From contig NZ_JAGTUT010000001.1 in the NCBI RefSeq assembly GCF_025685605.1, forward strand, positions 1,426,001-1,490,000: a stretch of DNA of 64,000 bases, in the 5' to 3' direction. Positions within the stretch are counted from its first letter, which is position 1. Each line of letters starts with the position of its first letter. The DNA is from Granulicella arctica (lineage in GTDB: Bacteria > Acidobacteriota > Terriglobia > Terriglobales > Acidobacteriaceae). The notes under the pieces were generated by a model that was not told the DNA's origin, ran no database searches, and saw nothing but the letters and a program-made list of their open reading frames with translations. Positions 17,481 through 26,852 of the stretch are shown piece after piece. Position numbers and translations under genes: made by a program.

Positions 17481-20400
17481 TTCAGCCCGAACTGGATGAT
17501 ACGGGGCTCGAAGGTGCTGCTGATGATGCCACCCGTGCTGGCGTTGGCGCCGTTGGTTCCACCGATGGTAGAGGGCAGGTAGAGGTTGGTGTGGTTGAGG
17601 ATGTTGTAGAACTCGGTACGGAACTCGACCTTGAGACCCTCGACCGGGGTGGTGAACCGCTTGTTGAGCGAGAGGTCGGTCTGGTAGAAGGGCGTGTTGC
17701 GGAGTGGGTTGCGGGCTGCGTTGCCGAAGGGGCTCTGCAGGACGCCGTTAGCAGTGGTGCCGGGGAGGGCGAAGGCGGCGGGGTTGACGTACTGGATGAA
17801 GCCACTGCTGGCGATCTGTGTGTTCAGGATCTGCTTGACGCCCGGGTTGACGTTTGGGCGATACAGGTTTGCGCCGCGGAAGCTGTTGGAGATGGTGGGA
17901 GAGACGGAGTTCGTTGCGGCCGGGGAGTAGGTGAGGTTGAACGGCGTTCCGGACTGCATGGTGTTGATTGTGGAGAGCTGCCAGCCGCCCAGAGCGGCAT
18001 CGACGAAGCCGTTCGAGGTAGAGAGGAAGCGACGGCCGTGGCCGACCGGTAGCTCGTAGATGAGGCTGGTGATGTTCGCAATGGGAAGGTTGTAGTCCGA
18101 CTGTCCATAGTCCGCGCGGAGGTTGTTGGCATCCTGAACGGATGGGGTGTTGCCTTCGAGAGAGGCGCTGGTCTGGTCGAGTGCCTGCGACCAAGTGAAG
18201 GAGTTGAGGACGGTGAGACCGGCGACGAAGCGCTGCTCGTAGCGAACCTGCAGCGAGTTGTAGTTGCCGGAGAACTCGTTCAGGGCTTCAGTGATGTCCG
18301 AGAACTTCGGGAAGGGGCGGTTTGCCTGCGCGAAGCCGACGGCCGGATTGAGCTGATTGGCGTTGATGAAGCCCTGCAGCTTGAGGCTGTGATTGCCGAC
18401 GTAGGCTATGTCGAGGCGGGTGTTCTTGGCAAGCTCGCGCTGGACGCTTAGGAAGTAGCTTTCGACGTAGCTGTCGCGGGTGTTGCGAGGAACATAGGTG
18501 ACGTTATCGGTAAGCGGGTTGAAGGTGGTGGTGAGGCCGGTTGGGAAGCCCTGCTCGGCGGAGACGTAGCAGCCGCCGGCTACGTTGCCGATCTGCGCGA
18601 CGGTGGGTGAGCCGGTGCAGTGGTTTGTAGGCGTGGGTTTGAGGTTGTTCTGGTTGACGGCGACGAAGAGCGCCTGTGGTGCGTTGATGCCGAGGATGTC
18701 GCCTGAACCGGCGCGGGTGTAGTGGACGAAGCTCATGCCAAAGCCGCCGCGGATCGCGGTCTTGCCATCCGGGGCGTAGGCGAAACCAGCGCGTGGGGCG
18801 AAGTCGTTGAGGTCTGGATTGACGAGGGTGCTGTTGTAGACACCGCCGGACGGGGAGACCGAGGTGATGGCTGCTCCGGTGGCACCGGGGGTAGTGGTGA
18901 GGACGGTCTGCGAGATGGGATCGAAGTTCGAGACGAAGTTGTTCTGCTCGGCGTAGGGCGAGCCATACTCCCAGCGCAGGCCGAGGTTGAGGGTCAGGTT
19001 GGGAAGGGCCTTCCAGTCATCCTGCGCGTAGGCGCTGTGGAAGGTCTGACGGAGATGGGTGGTGAAGACGTTCGCGGCGGAGTAGCCACTGGTGGTGCCG
19101 AAGAGGAAGTCTGCCCAGAAGGTATCGGAGACGGCGGCGGAGCTGAGAGCGGCCGGTGTGCCTGCAGCGGCACTACAGGTTCCGACGCCGGGGATGATGG
19201 TGCCTGCGGGGCATGCGCTGTAACCGCCGCCGTAGGTAAAGGAGCCGAAGAGCGGGTTGTTGTCGCTAACGGCCATCCAGACATGCTCGTACTCGTAGCC
19301 GAACTTCATGGAGTGCCGACCCTTGACGTAGGTGAAGTTGATTTTGGGGTCGAGCAGGGCGGGGTTCTGGAACTGGGGGTTGGTGCTTTGACGACCGAAG
19401 CCGGTGAAGCCGTTGATGGTGGTGGTGGGGAGGCCGCCGGAGACGGAAGGGTCGGTGGGGAGGCCGGGGATGTTGAAGGACGTGCTGCCGATCGAGGTGG
19501 AGAACTTACCGGCCTTGGTGCGGGAGAGACCTACGCGGGCGTCGAGAACCTTGTCGGAGCCGAAGAGGCGGGTGAAGCCGAGGACGGCCTGCTGATCGAG
19601 GACGCGGATCTTGCCGTTGGTCTGACCGTCGAGAGGCAGGGGGAGGGCTGGCGAATTGAGGGCGTTCTCCTTGCGGTCGCTGACGCGGAGGAACCAGGAG
19701 GTGGAGGGGTTCTGCTGGTAGTCGAAACGGAGGTCGCCCTTGTCGGAGTTATCGGTGAACGGGACCTGGACGGCGTAGTTGAACTGGGCAAGTCCGGTGC
19801 CGGGTGCGCCGGGGACGGGAGAGATGGGAACCTGGCGGAAGGCGGTGATGATCTGGCGCGACAGGGGGTTGATGTCGCTGGTGGGGATGGTGGAGCCGGC
19901 GGCGTAGACCTTGCCGGTGAGGGGGTTGCGGACGGGCGCGACGAGGACGCCATTCAGCTCGTTCTGGGTGGGGAGGGTAAGGACGCTGAGGGGCTTGAGG
20001 ACCTGGCGGAAGCCTTCGTAATCGAGGAAGAAGAAGAGCTTGTCCTCGACGATGGGGCCGCCGAAGTTGACACCGTACTGGTTACGATTGAAGGTTGGCT
20101 TCTTGAAGGGGACGACGATGCCGGAGGTGCCGGTGCTGGTGGGCTTGAAGAAGCCCGCGGCGTTGAGGTCGGTGTTGCGGAAGAACTCGTAGAGGGTGGC
20201 GTGGTATTTGTTGGTGCCGGAGTTTGAGGCGACGTTGATGGTAGCCCCGGAGGAGCGGCCAAACTCGGCACTCTCGTTGTTGGTGACGACCTGGAACTGG
20301 GCGACGGAGTCTGGCGGGACGGCGATGATCTGGTTGTCGAAGCCCTGGTTGCTCTCGCCATAGGCGTTGTTATCGAGGCCATCCAGCAGGAAGTTATTGA

Positions 20401-21025
20401 ACATGCTGCGCTGGCCGTTGATGTTGTAGGCTCCGGCGCGGACGAGGGAGTTGATGGAGCTGGTGGTAGCGGCGGTGGGCGCCTGGCGCGAGCCGGTGAC
20501 GAGGCCGAGGAGATCGGAGTAGTTCCGACTGACGAGCGGGAGGGCTTCGCTCTGATAGTTGGTGATGGTCTGGCCGCGTTCGCTGGATTCCGTCTCAAGC
20601 TGGAGCGTGACGTCTGAGACCTCGACGGTGGTGCTGGCGGAGCCGACTTTGAGCGTCAGGTCGATGTGGGTGCGACCACCGACGGAGACGGTTACATTCT
20701 GGGCGACCGTATCGGAAAAGCCCGGAGCCGTGGCGGCGATGGTGTAGACGCCGACCTTGAGCGTGGGGACTTCATAGTCGCCGCTTGCGTTCGTGGTGGT
20801 CTCGGTGCTGATGGCGGTGGCGGTGTTGGTGATCTTGACGGTTGCGTTGGGAACCGCTGCTCCGCTGGCGTCGTGGATGGTGCCGACGGCGCTGCCGTTA
20901 TCGAACTGTGCGTGAGCTACTGGAGCGGCGAGGAGGAGGACCGCGACGAGAATCGCGATGCCGAGGAATACGCGCTGGCCTAGCGCGGCAAGAGATTGCC
21001 GTGTGACGTCGTTCATGATGTGCAT
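17468..21025 (-). CDS. Oar-like TonB-dependent receptor
   Basis: About 1185 residues from ATG 21025 (ATG 21016 is equally possible; neither has a strong ribosome site). Starts further upstream would collide with the divergent peptidase gene. A hydrophobic signal ends ...PVAHAQ and is followed by a carboxypeptidase-regulatory-like domain beginning GSAVGTIHDASGAAVPNATV, a plug domain with ...AEFGRSSGATINVASNSGTN, and a long barrel ending QFGLKVLY. It would import large ligands through the outer membrane with TonB energy. It is only about 35 percent similar by eye to the receptor at 7-10.8 kb. The divergent M28 peptidase hints at peptide-derived substrates (inference). Confidence 0.9.
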   Translation of the reverse strand: MHIMNDVTRQSLAALGQRVFLGIAILVAVLLLAAPVAHAQFDNGSAVGTIHDASGAAVPNATVKITNTATAISTETTTNASGDYEVPTLKVGVYTIAATAPGFSDTVAQNVTVSVGGRTHIDLTLKVGSASTTVEVSDVTLQLETESSERGQTITNYQSEALPLVSRNYSDLLGLVTGSRQAPTAATTSSINSLVRAGAYNINGQRSMFNNFLLDGLDNNAYGESNQGFDNQIIAVPPDSVAQFQVVTNNESAEFGRSSGATINVASNSGTNKYHATLYEFFRNTDLNAAGFFKPTSTGTSGIVVPFKKPTFNRNQYGVNFGGPIVEDKLFFFLDYEGFRQVLKPLSVLTLPTQNELNGVLVAPVRNPLTGKVYAAGSTIPTSDINPLSRQIITAFRQVPISPVPGAPGTGLAQFNYAVQVPFTDNSDKGDLRFDYQQNPSTSWFLRVSDRKENALNSPALPLPLDGQTNGKIRVLDQQAVLGFTRLFGSDKVLDARVGLSRTKAGKFSTSIGSTSFNIPGLPTDPSVSGGLPTTTINGFTGFGRQSTNPQFQNPALLDPKINFTYVKGRHSMKFGYEYEHVWMAVSDNNPLFGSFTYGGGYSACPAGTIIPGVGTCSAAAGTPAALSSAAVSDTFWADFLFGTTSGYSAANVFTTHLRQTFHSAYAQDDWKALPNLTLNLGLRWEYGSPYAEQNNFVSNFDPISQTVLTTTPGATGAAITSVSPSGGVYNSTLVNPDLNDFAPRAGFAYAPDGKTAIRGGFGMSFVHYTRAGSGDILGINAPQALFVAVNQNNLKPTPTNHCTGSPTVAQIGNVAGGCYVSAEQGFPTGLTTTFNPLTDNVTYVPRNTRDSYVESYFLSVQRELAKNTRLDIAYVGNHSLKLQGFINANQLNPAVGFAQANRPFPKFSDITEALNEFSGNYNSLQVRYEQRFVAGLTVLNSFTWSQALDQTSASLEGNTPSVQDANNLRADYGQSDYNLPIANITSLIYELPVGHGRRFLSTSNGFVDAALGGWQLSTINTMQSGTPFNLTYSPAATNSVSPTISNSFRGANLYRPNVNPGVKQILNTQIASSGFIQYVNPAAFALPGTTANGVLQSPFGNAARNPLRNTPFYQTDLSLNKRFTTPVEGLKVEFRTEFYNILNHTNLYLPSTIGGTNGANASTGGIISSTFEPRIIQFGLKVLY

Positions 21026-21154
21026 AGGTTGAAGGTAGGGGTCGTATGAGAACGCTTCTTGAACAGAGTGTGAACGGACGTTGAATCGGGGTATCGTAGT
21101 GGATATTCGTTGCGAACAAATTTGTCTCATACACATGCCTCCAAGGAGAATTTC

Positions 21155-22615
21155 TTGATTCGTGCTCGTCTGCTGTTCTCTCTTCTTCTCGTCAGCCCTT
21201 TTGCGGTACATGCTCAGAGCGACTCTGTAATCGCGAATCAATATAAGCCTGCTGCAGACAAGCTGATCGAAGCATCGTTGGCGGATGGTCAGGGCTATGC
21301 GAATCTCGCTTACCTTTGCGATCACATTGGAAAACGGATCAGCGGAAGTGAGCCGCTGGAGCGGGCCATTGCATGGAGCGCTGACCTGATGAAGAAGGAG
21401 GGTCTGACCAACGTGACGGTACAGCCGGTGATGGTGCCGAAGTGGGTGCGGGGTAAGGAGTCCGGATCGATCGTTGCGCCGGTTGAGAAGCCGCTGCACA
21501 TGCTGGGGCTTGGGATGAGCGTCGGCACAGAGGTGGGTGGAATTACGGCCGAGGTTGTGGTGGTGTCGAACTTTGAGGCGCTGGCAAAGCTGGGCCGTAA
21601 GGGCGTCGAGGGAAAGATCGTCTTGTACGACGCGCCTTACGAGGGCTATGGGAAGACGGTGATGTACCGTGCGGCGGGAGCTTCACAGGCAGCGGCGCTT
21701 GGGGCTGTGGGGATGCTGGTGCGGTCGATTACGCCGCTGGCGATGCAGACTCCACATACGGGTGCGCTGCAGTATGACCCGAAGCTGCCGAAGATTCCTG
21801 CGGCGGCTATTTCTCCTGAGGACGCGATGATGCTGAGCCGGTTGTATGCGGAGGGTCAGCCGGTCAAGGTCCACCTCGACATGGAGGCGCACATGGATGC
21901 CGATGCGCAGAGCGGCAATGTGATGGGCGAGATTGTGGGGAGCGAGCATCCGGAGGAGATCGTGGTGCTGGGCGGGCATATCGACTCGTGGGATGTGGGG
22001 CAGGGCGCTCAGGATGACGGCTCGGGAATTATGGCGACACTGGCTGCGGTCGCCGAGATCAAGAAGCTGGGGATGGTGCCGAAGCGGACGATCCGTGTGG
22101 TGTTCTGGGTGAATGAGGAGAATGGCGATGCCGGGGGGATCGCGTATCGAAAGATGCTTGGGGACAAGCTCTCGACGCAGGTAGCGGCGATTGAGATGGA
22201 TGGTGGGGCTGAAGCTCCGGTGGGTTATGGGTACGGGTCTGTGGGTGGTCGGCGGCGTGCGGTTCCGGGCGCTGCTGTGCAGGCTGCTCCGCCAAAGCTG
22301 GCACCGGCGGAGCAGCATTCGCTGGAGTTGCTACAGCAGATTGGTACGCTGCTGAAGCCGATTGGCGCGGACAAGGTGACGGAGGGCGGCGGCGGCTCGG
22401 ATATTGCGCCGATGATGAAGGATGGCGTGCCCGGGCTTGGCGAGGTGACGACGGCGGCGCACTACTTCGACTGGCACCATACAGAGGCGGATACGCTGGA
22501 CAAGGTGGACCCGAAGGAGTTCCGCAAGAACGTCGCATCGCTCGCGGTGATGACGTGGGTTCTGGCGGATATGCCTGAGAAGCTGGCGGGCCACAAGGGC
22601 GTCGAAGGAGAGTAG
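21155..22615 (+). CDS. M28 family zinc metallopeptidase, exported
   Basis: About 486 residues starting at TTG 21155, six nt after a strong AAGGAG site; the signal peptide (LLFSLLLVSPFAVHAQ) follows at once. An upstream TTG at 21110 lacks this support. The C-terminal half has the M28 di-zinc site: GGHIDSWDVG...DDGSG (His, Asp), NEENGDAGG (catalytic and ligand Glu), EMDGG (Asp) and DWHHTEAD (His). An inserted PA-like domain lies around residues 120-240. It resembles carboxypeptidase Q/PGCP-type peptidases that cleave small peptides in the periplasm. It is convergent with the LysR gene, 10 nt apart. Confidence 0.9.
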   Translation: MIRARLLFSLLLVSPFAVHAQSDSVIANQYKPAADKLIEASLADGQGYANLAYLCDHIGKRISGSEPLERAIAWSADLMKKEGLTNVTVQPVMVPKWVRGKESGSIVAPVEKPLHMLGLGMSVGTEVGGITAEVVVVSNFEALAKLGRKGVEGKIVLYDAPYEGYGKTVMYRAAGASQAAALGAVGMLVRSITPLAMQTPHTGALQYDPKLPKIPAAAISPEDAMMLSRLYAEGQPVKVHLDMEAHMDADAQSGNVMGEIVGSEHPEEIVVLGGHIDSWDVGQGAQDDGSGIMATLAAVAEIKKLGMVPKRTIRVVFWVNEENGDAGGIAYRKMLGDKLSTQVAAIEMDGGAEAPVGYGYGSVGGRRRAVPGAAVQAAPPKLAPAEQHSLELLQQIGTLLKPIGADKVTEGGGGSDIAPMMKDGVPGLGEVTTAAHYFDWHHTEADTLDKVDPKEFRKNVASLAVMTWVLADMPEKLAGHKGVEGE

Positions 22616-22625
22616 CGCTGCTTCG

Positions 22626-23534
22626 TCAGATGTTTCGGCGCGTCTGGATCTGGTCTTTGTTTTCGCGCACGAGGTCGAGGAACTGCTGGACGATGGGGCT
22701 CTCGCGCTCCGGGTTCCAGGCGATGGAGATGCCGACGTGGGTGTCCTGCGGCTCGAGCTCGGAGAAGACGAGGCCGGAGGTGGCGAGATAGCGGACGCCG
22801 GAGGGGACGAGGGCGATGCCCTCCCCTGACTCGACGAGGGTGAGGATGCTCGGCCAGCCGAGGGAGCGGTGGGCGATCTCCGGCGAGAAGCCAGCCCCGG
22901 AACAGAGCGCCAGGATGCTATCGAAGATCGTCGGGTTCTGCTCGCGCTCAAGCATGACGAAGCGCTCTTCGGCGAGGGCGGCTACGGGGATGGTCTTACC
23001 GGCGAGAGGATGGCTTCGCGGCAGCGCAACGACAATGGGATCGCGGTAGAGAAGCTCCGCACAGAGCAGGCGGTCGAAGGGCGGCTCGAGCGGACGGGTG
23101 AAGCCTACGTCGATCTTGCCCGAGATCAGCGCGTCCATCTGAACATTGGCGTGCATCTCAAAGAGGGATAGCCGTACATCGGGATGCAGTTCCCGGTAAT
23201 CGCGAATGATGCGGGAGAAAAAGTCGCCCGCACCCCAGAGAAAGAACCCGATCGCCAGGGTGCCAATCTGGCCATGCATGGAGCGGCGGGTAACATCGAT
23301 GGCGCGCTCGGCAGCAAGGAGGGTCTTTCTAGCCTCGACGAGGAAGAGGGCACCATGCGGGGTAAGGCGGGTCTGGCGGGGTTGCCGATCCAACAATGGG
23401 CCGCCCATCTCGCGCTCCAGATCGGCGATCTGCTCGCTGATTGCGGACTGCGAGACATGCAGGATGCGGCTGGCTTTGCTAAATGTGCCTTGTTCCGCCA
23501 CGGCGCAGAAATAGCGTAGGTGTCTTAGTTCCAT
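22626..23534 (-). CDS. LysR-family transcriptional regulator of the efflux operon
   Basis: A 302-residue LTTR. The N-terminal winged helix (residues 1-60, ELRHLRYFCAVAEQGTFSKA...LHVSQSAISEQI) binds DNA and the C-terminal periplasmic-binding-like domain senses a ligand. It diverges from the RND operon, with a 136-nt shared region carrying an ATC-N9-GAT dyad. By the usual LTTR logic it represses itself and controls the efflux genes when a small molecule binds. The inducer is unknown. The C-terminus overlaps no other gene but is only 10 nt from the peptidase stop. Confidence 0.92.
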   Translation of the reverse strand: MELRHLRYFCAVAEQGTFSKASRILHVSQSAISEQIADLEREMGGPLLDRQPRQTRLTPHGALFLVEARKTLLAAERAIDVTRRSMHGQIGTLAIGFFLWGAGDFFSRIIRDYRELHPDVRLSLFEMHANVQMDALISGKIDVGFTRPLEPPFDRLLCAELLYRDPIVVALPRSHPLAGKTIPVAALAEERFVMLEREQNPTIFDSILALCSGAGFSPEIAHRSLGWPSILTLVESGEGIALVPSGVRYLATSGLVFSELEPQDTHVGISIAWNPERESPIVQQFLDLVRENKDQIQTRRNI

Positions 23535-23556
23535 TGCAACTCAATTTATACCCTGC

Positions 23557-23573
23557 TATCGGTCAATCCGATA
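23557..23573. promoter_or_regulatory. LysR-type operator
   Basis: TATCGG-TCAAT-CCGATA is a perfect 6-bp dyad containing the textbook LTTR motif ATC-N9-GAT. It lies 23 nt from the LysR start codon and about 100 nt before the RND permease start, ideally placed to control both directions. Confidence 0.65.
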
Positions 23574-23670
23574 CACGGCACCGGAATAAACTGTGAAACC
23601 TTAGGATGACGGCAGTGTCTACTTCTATGTAGAGTGTTTCGCTCAAATTCCTCGAGGCAAAGTACCGACT

Positions 23671-26600
23671 ATGTGGATCGTTAAGCTAGCCCTGACCCGG
23701 CCCTACACCTTTATCGTGCTGGCGATTCTCATTCTGATTGCTGCGCCAGTGGTGATTCTGAACACGCCTACGGATATCTTTCCAAACATCAATATCCCTG
23801 TGGTGTCGATCGCCTGGCAGTATACGGGCCTGAATCCGACTGACCTTGAAGGGCGCATTACGACGCCGTTTGAGAAGGTGCTGACGACGCTGGTCGATAA
23901 CATTCAGCACATCGAGTCAACGACCTATAACGGTCAGGCCATCGTCAAGGTTTATCTGCAGCCGGGCGCGAGCCTGGACACGGCGAATGCACAGGTAAGT
24001 GCCGCTTCCGAGTTTGAACTGCGCAGCTTACCGCCGGGGATTCTGCCGCCGCAGATTATCAACTTCAGCGCGTCGAGCGTTCCGATTCTGCAGCTTGGGC
24101 TTTCAGGTCGCGGTCTGACAGAACAGCAACTCAACGATATTGGTTTGAACTTCGTGCGTACGCAGCTTGTTACCGTACCGGGCGCGGTGATCCCCAGTGT
24201 GTACGGCGGCAAACAGCGCACTATCATGGTCAACCTTGATCCGAAGGCGCTGCAATCCCAGGGGCTTTCGCCATCGGATGTACTCAATGCGCTGGCGTCG
24301 CAGAATATCGTTCAACCGGGTGGTACGGCGAAGATTGGATTCGCCGAATACGACATTCATCTGAACTCGTCTCCGGTAACGCTTGAGGGACTTCGGAACC
24401 TGCCGCTGAAGCAGGTGAACGGAACGACGATCTATGTGCGTGATGTGGCGTCGATCGCTGACGGCAGCATTCCGCAGACCAACATCGTCCGGCAGGATGG
24501 CCATCGCGGAGTCCTGGTGACGGTGCTGAAGTCAGGTAACGCCTCTACGCTGGATGTCGTGTCGGGCGTGCGTGCACTGCTTCCGCGGATCGCACTGACG
24601 GTGCCCTCCGAACTGAAGATGACCCCGATTGGCGATCAGTCTGTCTTCGTTCGCGGGTCGATCGAAGGCGTTATTCGCGAGGCCATTATTGCTGCCGTGC
24701 TGACCGGCCTGATGATCCTGCTGTTCCTTGGAAGCTGGCGCAGCACGGTCATCATCGCGGTATCTATCCCGCTGTCGATTCTTTCGTCGATCATCGTCCT
24801 TGGACTGCTTGGGCAGACGATCAACATCATGACGCTGAGCGGACTGGCGCTGGCTGTCGGCATCCTGGTGGACGATGCGACGGTGACCATTGAAAATATT
24901 GAGCGCTATCTTGAGGAAGGTAATGAGCTGAATACGGCCATCCTCGAGGGTGCGGCGCAGATCTCGGTTCCGGCGCTGGTGTCGACGCTTTGTATCTGCA
25001 TTGTGTTCCTGCCGATGTTCTTCCTGAGTGGCGTGGCGAAGTACCTTTTTGTTCCGCTGGCGGAATCGGTCGTCTTCGCAATGCTTGCGTCGTACATCCT
25101 CTCTCGAACGCTGGTGCCTACGCTTTCGATGTACCTGCTCAAGGCGCACGATCATCACGCGGTGCCGTCCCGCAATCTCTTTGCACGGTTTCAAAGGGCG
25201 TTCAATCGCGGGTTCGAGAGGGTACGTGCAACGTACGAGGATCTGCTGGGGCGCCTGGTAGGAATGCGCGTGTTCTTCGTGCCGATTTTCCTGCTGGTTT
25301 GCGTATGCGCGTTTATTCTGGTGCCGTTCCTTGGCCGCAACTTCTTTCCAAGCACGGACAATGGCGCGTTCATTCTGCATGTGCGGGCGCGTACGGGAAC
25401 ACGCATCGAGGATACGGCCAAGCTCTGTGACCTCGTTGAACAGTCCATCCGCAAGACGGTTCCGGCGGGTGAGATGGATACGATTCTCGATAACATCGGC
25501 CTGCCGTACAGCACACTGAACACACAGCACGCGACGTCTGGCCTCTTTGGTGCGGGCGATGCGGACATTCTCGTCTCGTTGAAGGAAGATCATCATCCGA
25601 CGATTGAGTATGTGGAAGCGTTCCGCAAGAATCTGCCGAAGGAGTTTGCGGGGACGATCTTCTACTTCCTGCCTTCCGATATCGTGACGCAGATTTTGAA
25701 CTTCGGTCTGCCCTCGCCTATCGATGTTCAGATTGAGGGCTCTGACCTTGTTGGCAACCGCAAGGTGCTGAACACGATGTTGGATCAGTTGAAGCAGGTT
25801 CCCGGACTGGTCGACCTGCGCATTGAACAGCCGGATGATTATCCCGTGCTCGACATCGCCGTCGATCGAACGAAGGCTGTGCAGGGTGGATATTCCCAGC
25901 GCGATGTCGGTACAAGCATCCTGAACATTTTGAGCGGCAGCAACCAGTTGACGCCGATGTTCTACCTGAATCCAAAGAACGGCGTGAACTACAGCATGGT
26001 GGCGCAGTCACCGCAGTATGACTTCCAGACGCTGAACGATCTGCAGAATATTCCGCTCTCCGCAGCGGCTGCAAAACAGCCGGAGATTTTGGCTGATGTT
26101 GCAACAATCAGCCGCTCAGCTGAGATGCCGATCATCAGCCACTACAACATTCGGCGAACGCTCGACATCTACGGCAACGTGCAGGGACGCGATCTCGGCG
26201 CTGTCGGCAAGGATATCCAGAAGATCGTCGATGCCAACCGGAAGGACCTGCCGCGCGGCAGCTTTGCGCGGGTTCGCGGCCAGATCGAGACCATGAACTC
26301 GTCGTACATCGGACTGATTGGTGGGCTGGCCTTCGCTATCGTGCTGGTCTACCTGCTGATCGTGGTGAACTTCCAATCGTGGCTTGATCCGTTCATCATC
26401 ATTACGGCGCTGCCAGCGGCGCTTGCGGGTATTGTGCTGTTCCTGTTCGCAACACGTACGACGTTGAGCGTGCCGGCTCTGATGGGCGCGATCATGTGCA
26501 TGGGCGTTGCAACGGCCAATAGTATTCTGGTCGTGTCCTTCGCGAAGGAGCGATTCGAGCATCATGGAGATCCGATTATGGCGGCGATTGAAGCTGGTGC

Positions 26601-26850
26601 GACTCGCTTCCGACCGGTCATGATGACGGCGCTGGCGATGATTATCGGCATGATCCCGATGGCACTGGGAGCAGGCGAAGGCGGTGAGCAGAACGCACCG
26701 CTGGGACGCGCCGTGATTGGCGGTCTCTCCTGCGCGACCATCGCGACCCTGATCTTTGTTCCTGCGGTATTCGCCCTGCTGCATGCGCGCCGTGAGCAAT
26801 CAGATGCACCCTTGCACCAGACCCATGAGCAGATGGCGGCAGGAGACTAA
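23671..26850 (+). CDS. RND efflux permease (HAE1/AcrB type)
   Basis: A 1059-residue inner-membrane pump with about 12 helices and two large periplasmic loops. The N-terminus (TRPYTFIVLAILILIAAPVV...NTPTDIFPNI) and the proton-relay motif LVDDATVTIEN in helix 4 are typical of the hydrophobe/amphiphile efflux family. It would export drugs or other amphiphiles from the inner membrane and periplasm using the proton gradient. The next two genes supply the adaptor (2 nt downstream) and the outer-membrane channel, giving a complete tripartite system. The divergent LysR regulator probably controls it. Substrates cannot be predicted from sequence. Confidence 0.93.
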   Translation: MWIVKLALTRPYTFIVLAILILIAAPVVILNTPTDIFPNINIPVVSIAWQYTGLNPTDLEGRITTPFEKVLTTLVDNIQHIESTTYNGQAIVKVYLQPGASLDTANAQVSAASEFELRSLPPGILPPQIINFSASSVPILQLGLSGRGLTEQQLNDIGLNFVRTQLVTVPGAVIPSVYGGKQRTIMVNLDPKALQSQGLSPSDVLNALASQNIVQPGGTAKIGFAEYDIHLNSSPVTLEGLRNLPLKQVNGTTIYVRDVASIADGSIPQTNIVRQDGHRGVLVTVLKSGNASTLDVVSGVRALLPRIALTVPSELKMTPIGDQSVFVRGSIEGVIREAIIAAVLTGLMILLFLGSWRSTVIIAVSIPLSILSSIIVLGLLGQTINIMTLSGLALAVGILVDDATVTIENIERYLEEGNELNTAILEGAAQISVPALVSTLCICIVFLPMFFLSGVAKYLFVPLAESVVFAMLASYILSRTLVPTLSMYLLKAHDHHAVPSRNLFARFQRAFNRGFERVRATYEDLLGRLVGMRVFFVPIFLLVCVCAFILVPFLGRNFFPSTDNGAFILHVRARTGTRIEDTAKLCDLVEQSIRKTVPAGEMDTILDNIGLPYSTLNTQHATSGLFGAGDADILVSLKEDHHPTIEYVEAFRKNLPKEFAGTIFYFLPSDIVTQILNFGLPSPIDVQIEGSDLVGNRKVLNTMLDQLKQVPGLVDLRIEQPDDYPVLDIAVDRTKAVQGGYSQRDVGTSILNILSGSNQLTPMFYLNPKNGVNYSMVAQSPQYDFQTLNDLQNIPLSAAAAKQPEILADVATISRSAEMPIISHYNIRRTLDIYGNVQGRDLGAVGKDIQKIVDANRKDLPRGSFARVRGQIETMNSSYIGLIGGLAFAIVLVYLLIVVNFQSWLDPFIIITALPAALAGIVLFLFATRTTLSVPALMGAIMCMGVATANSILVVSFAKERFEHHGDPIMAAIEAGATRFRPVMMTALAMIIGMIPMALGAGEGGEQNAPLGRAVIGGLSCATIATLIFVPAVFALLHARREQSDAPLHQTHEQMAAGD

Positions 26851-26852
26851 CC

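Noticed and set aside
18722-20227. Long open frame (501 codons) opposite the second TonB receptor
   Set aside because: Gly/Glu/Asp-rich low-complexity translation typical of an antisense shadow in GC-rich DNA; the minus strand has clear receptor motifs.
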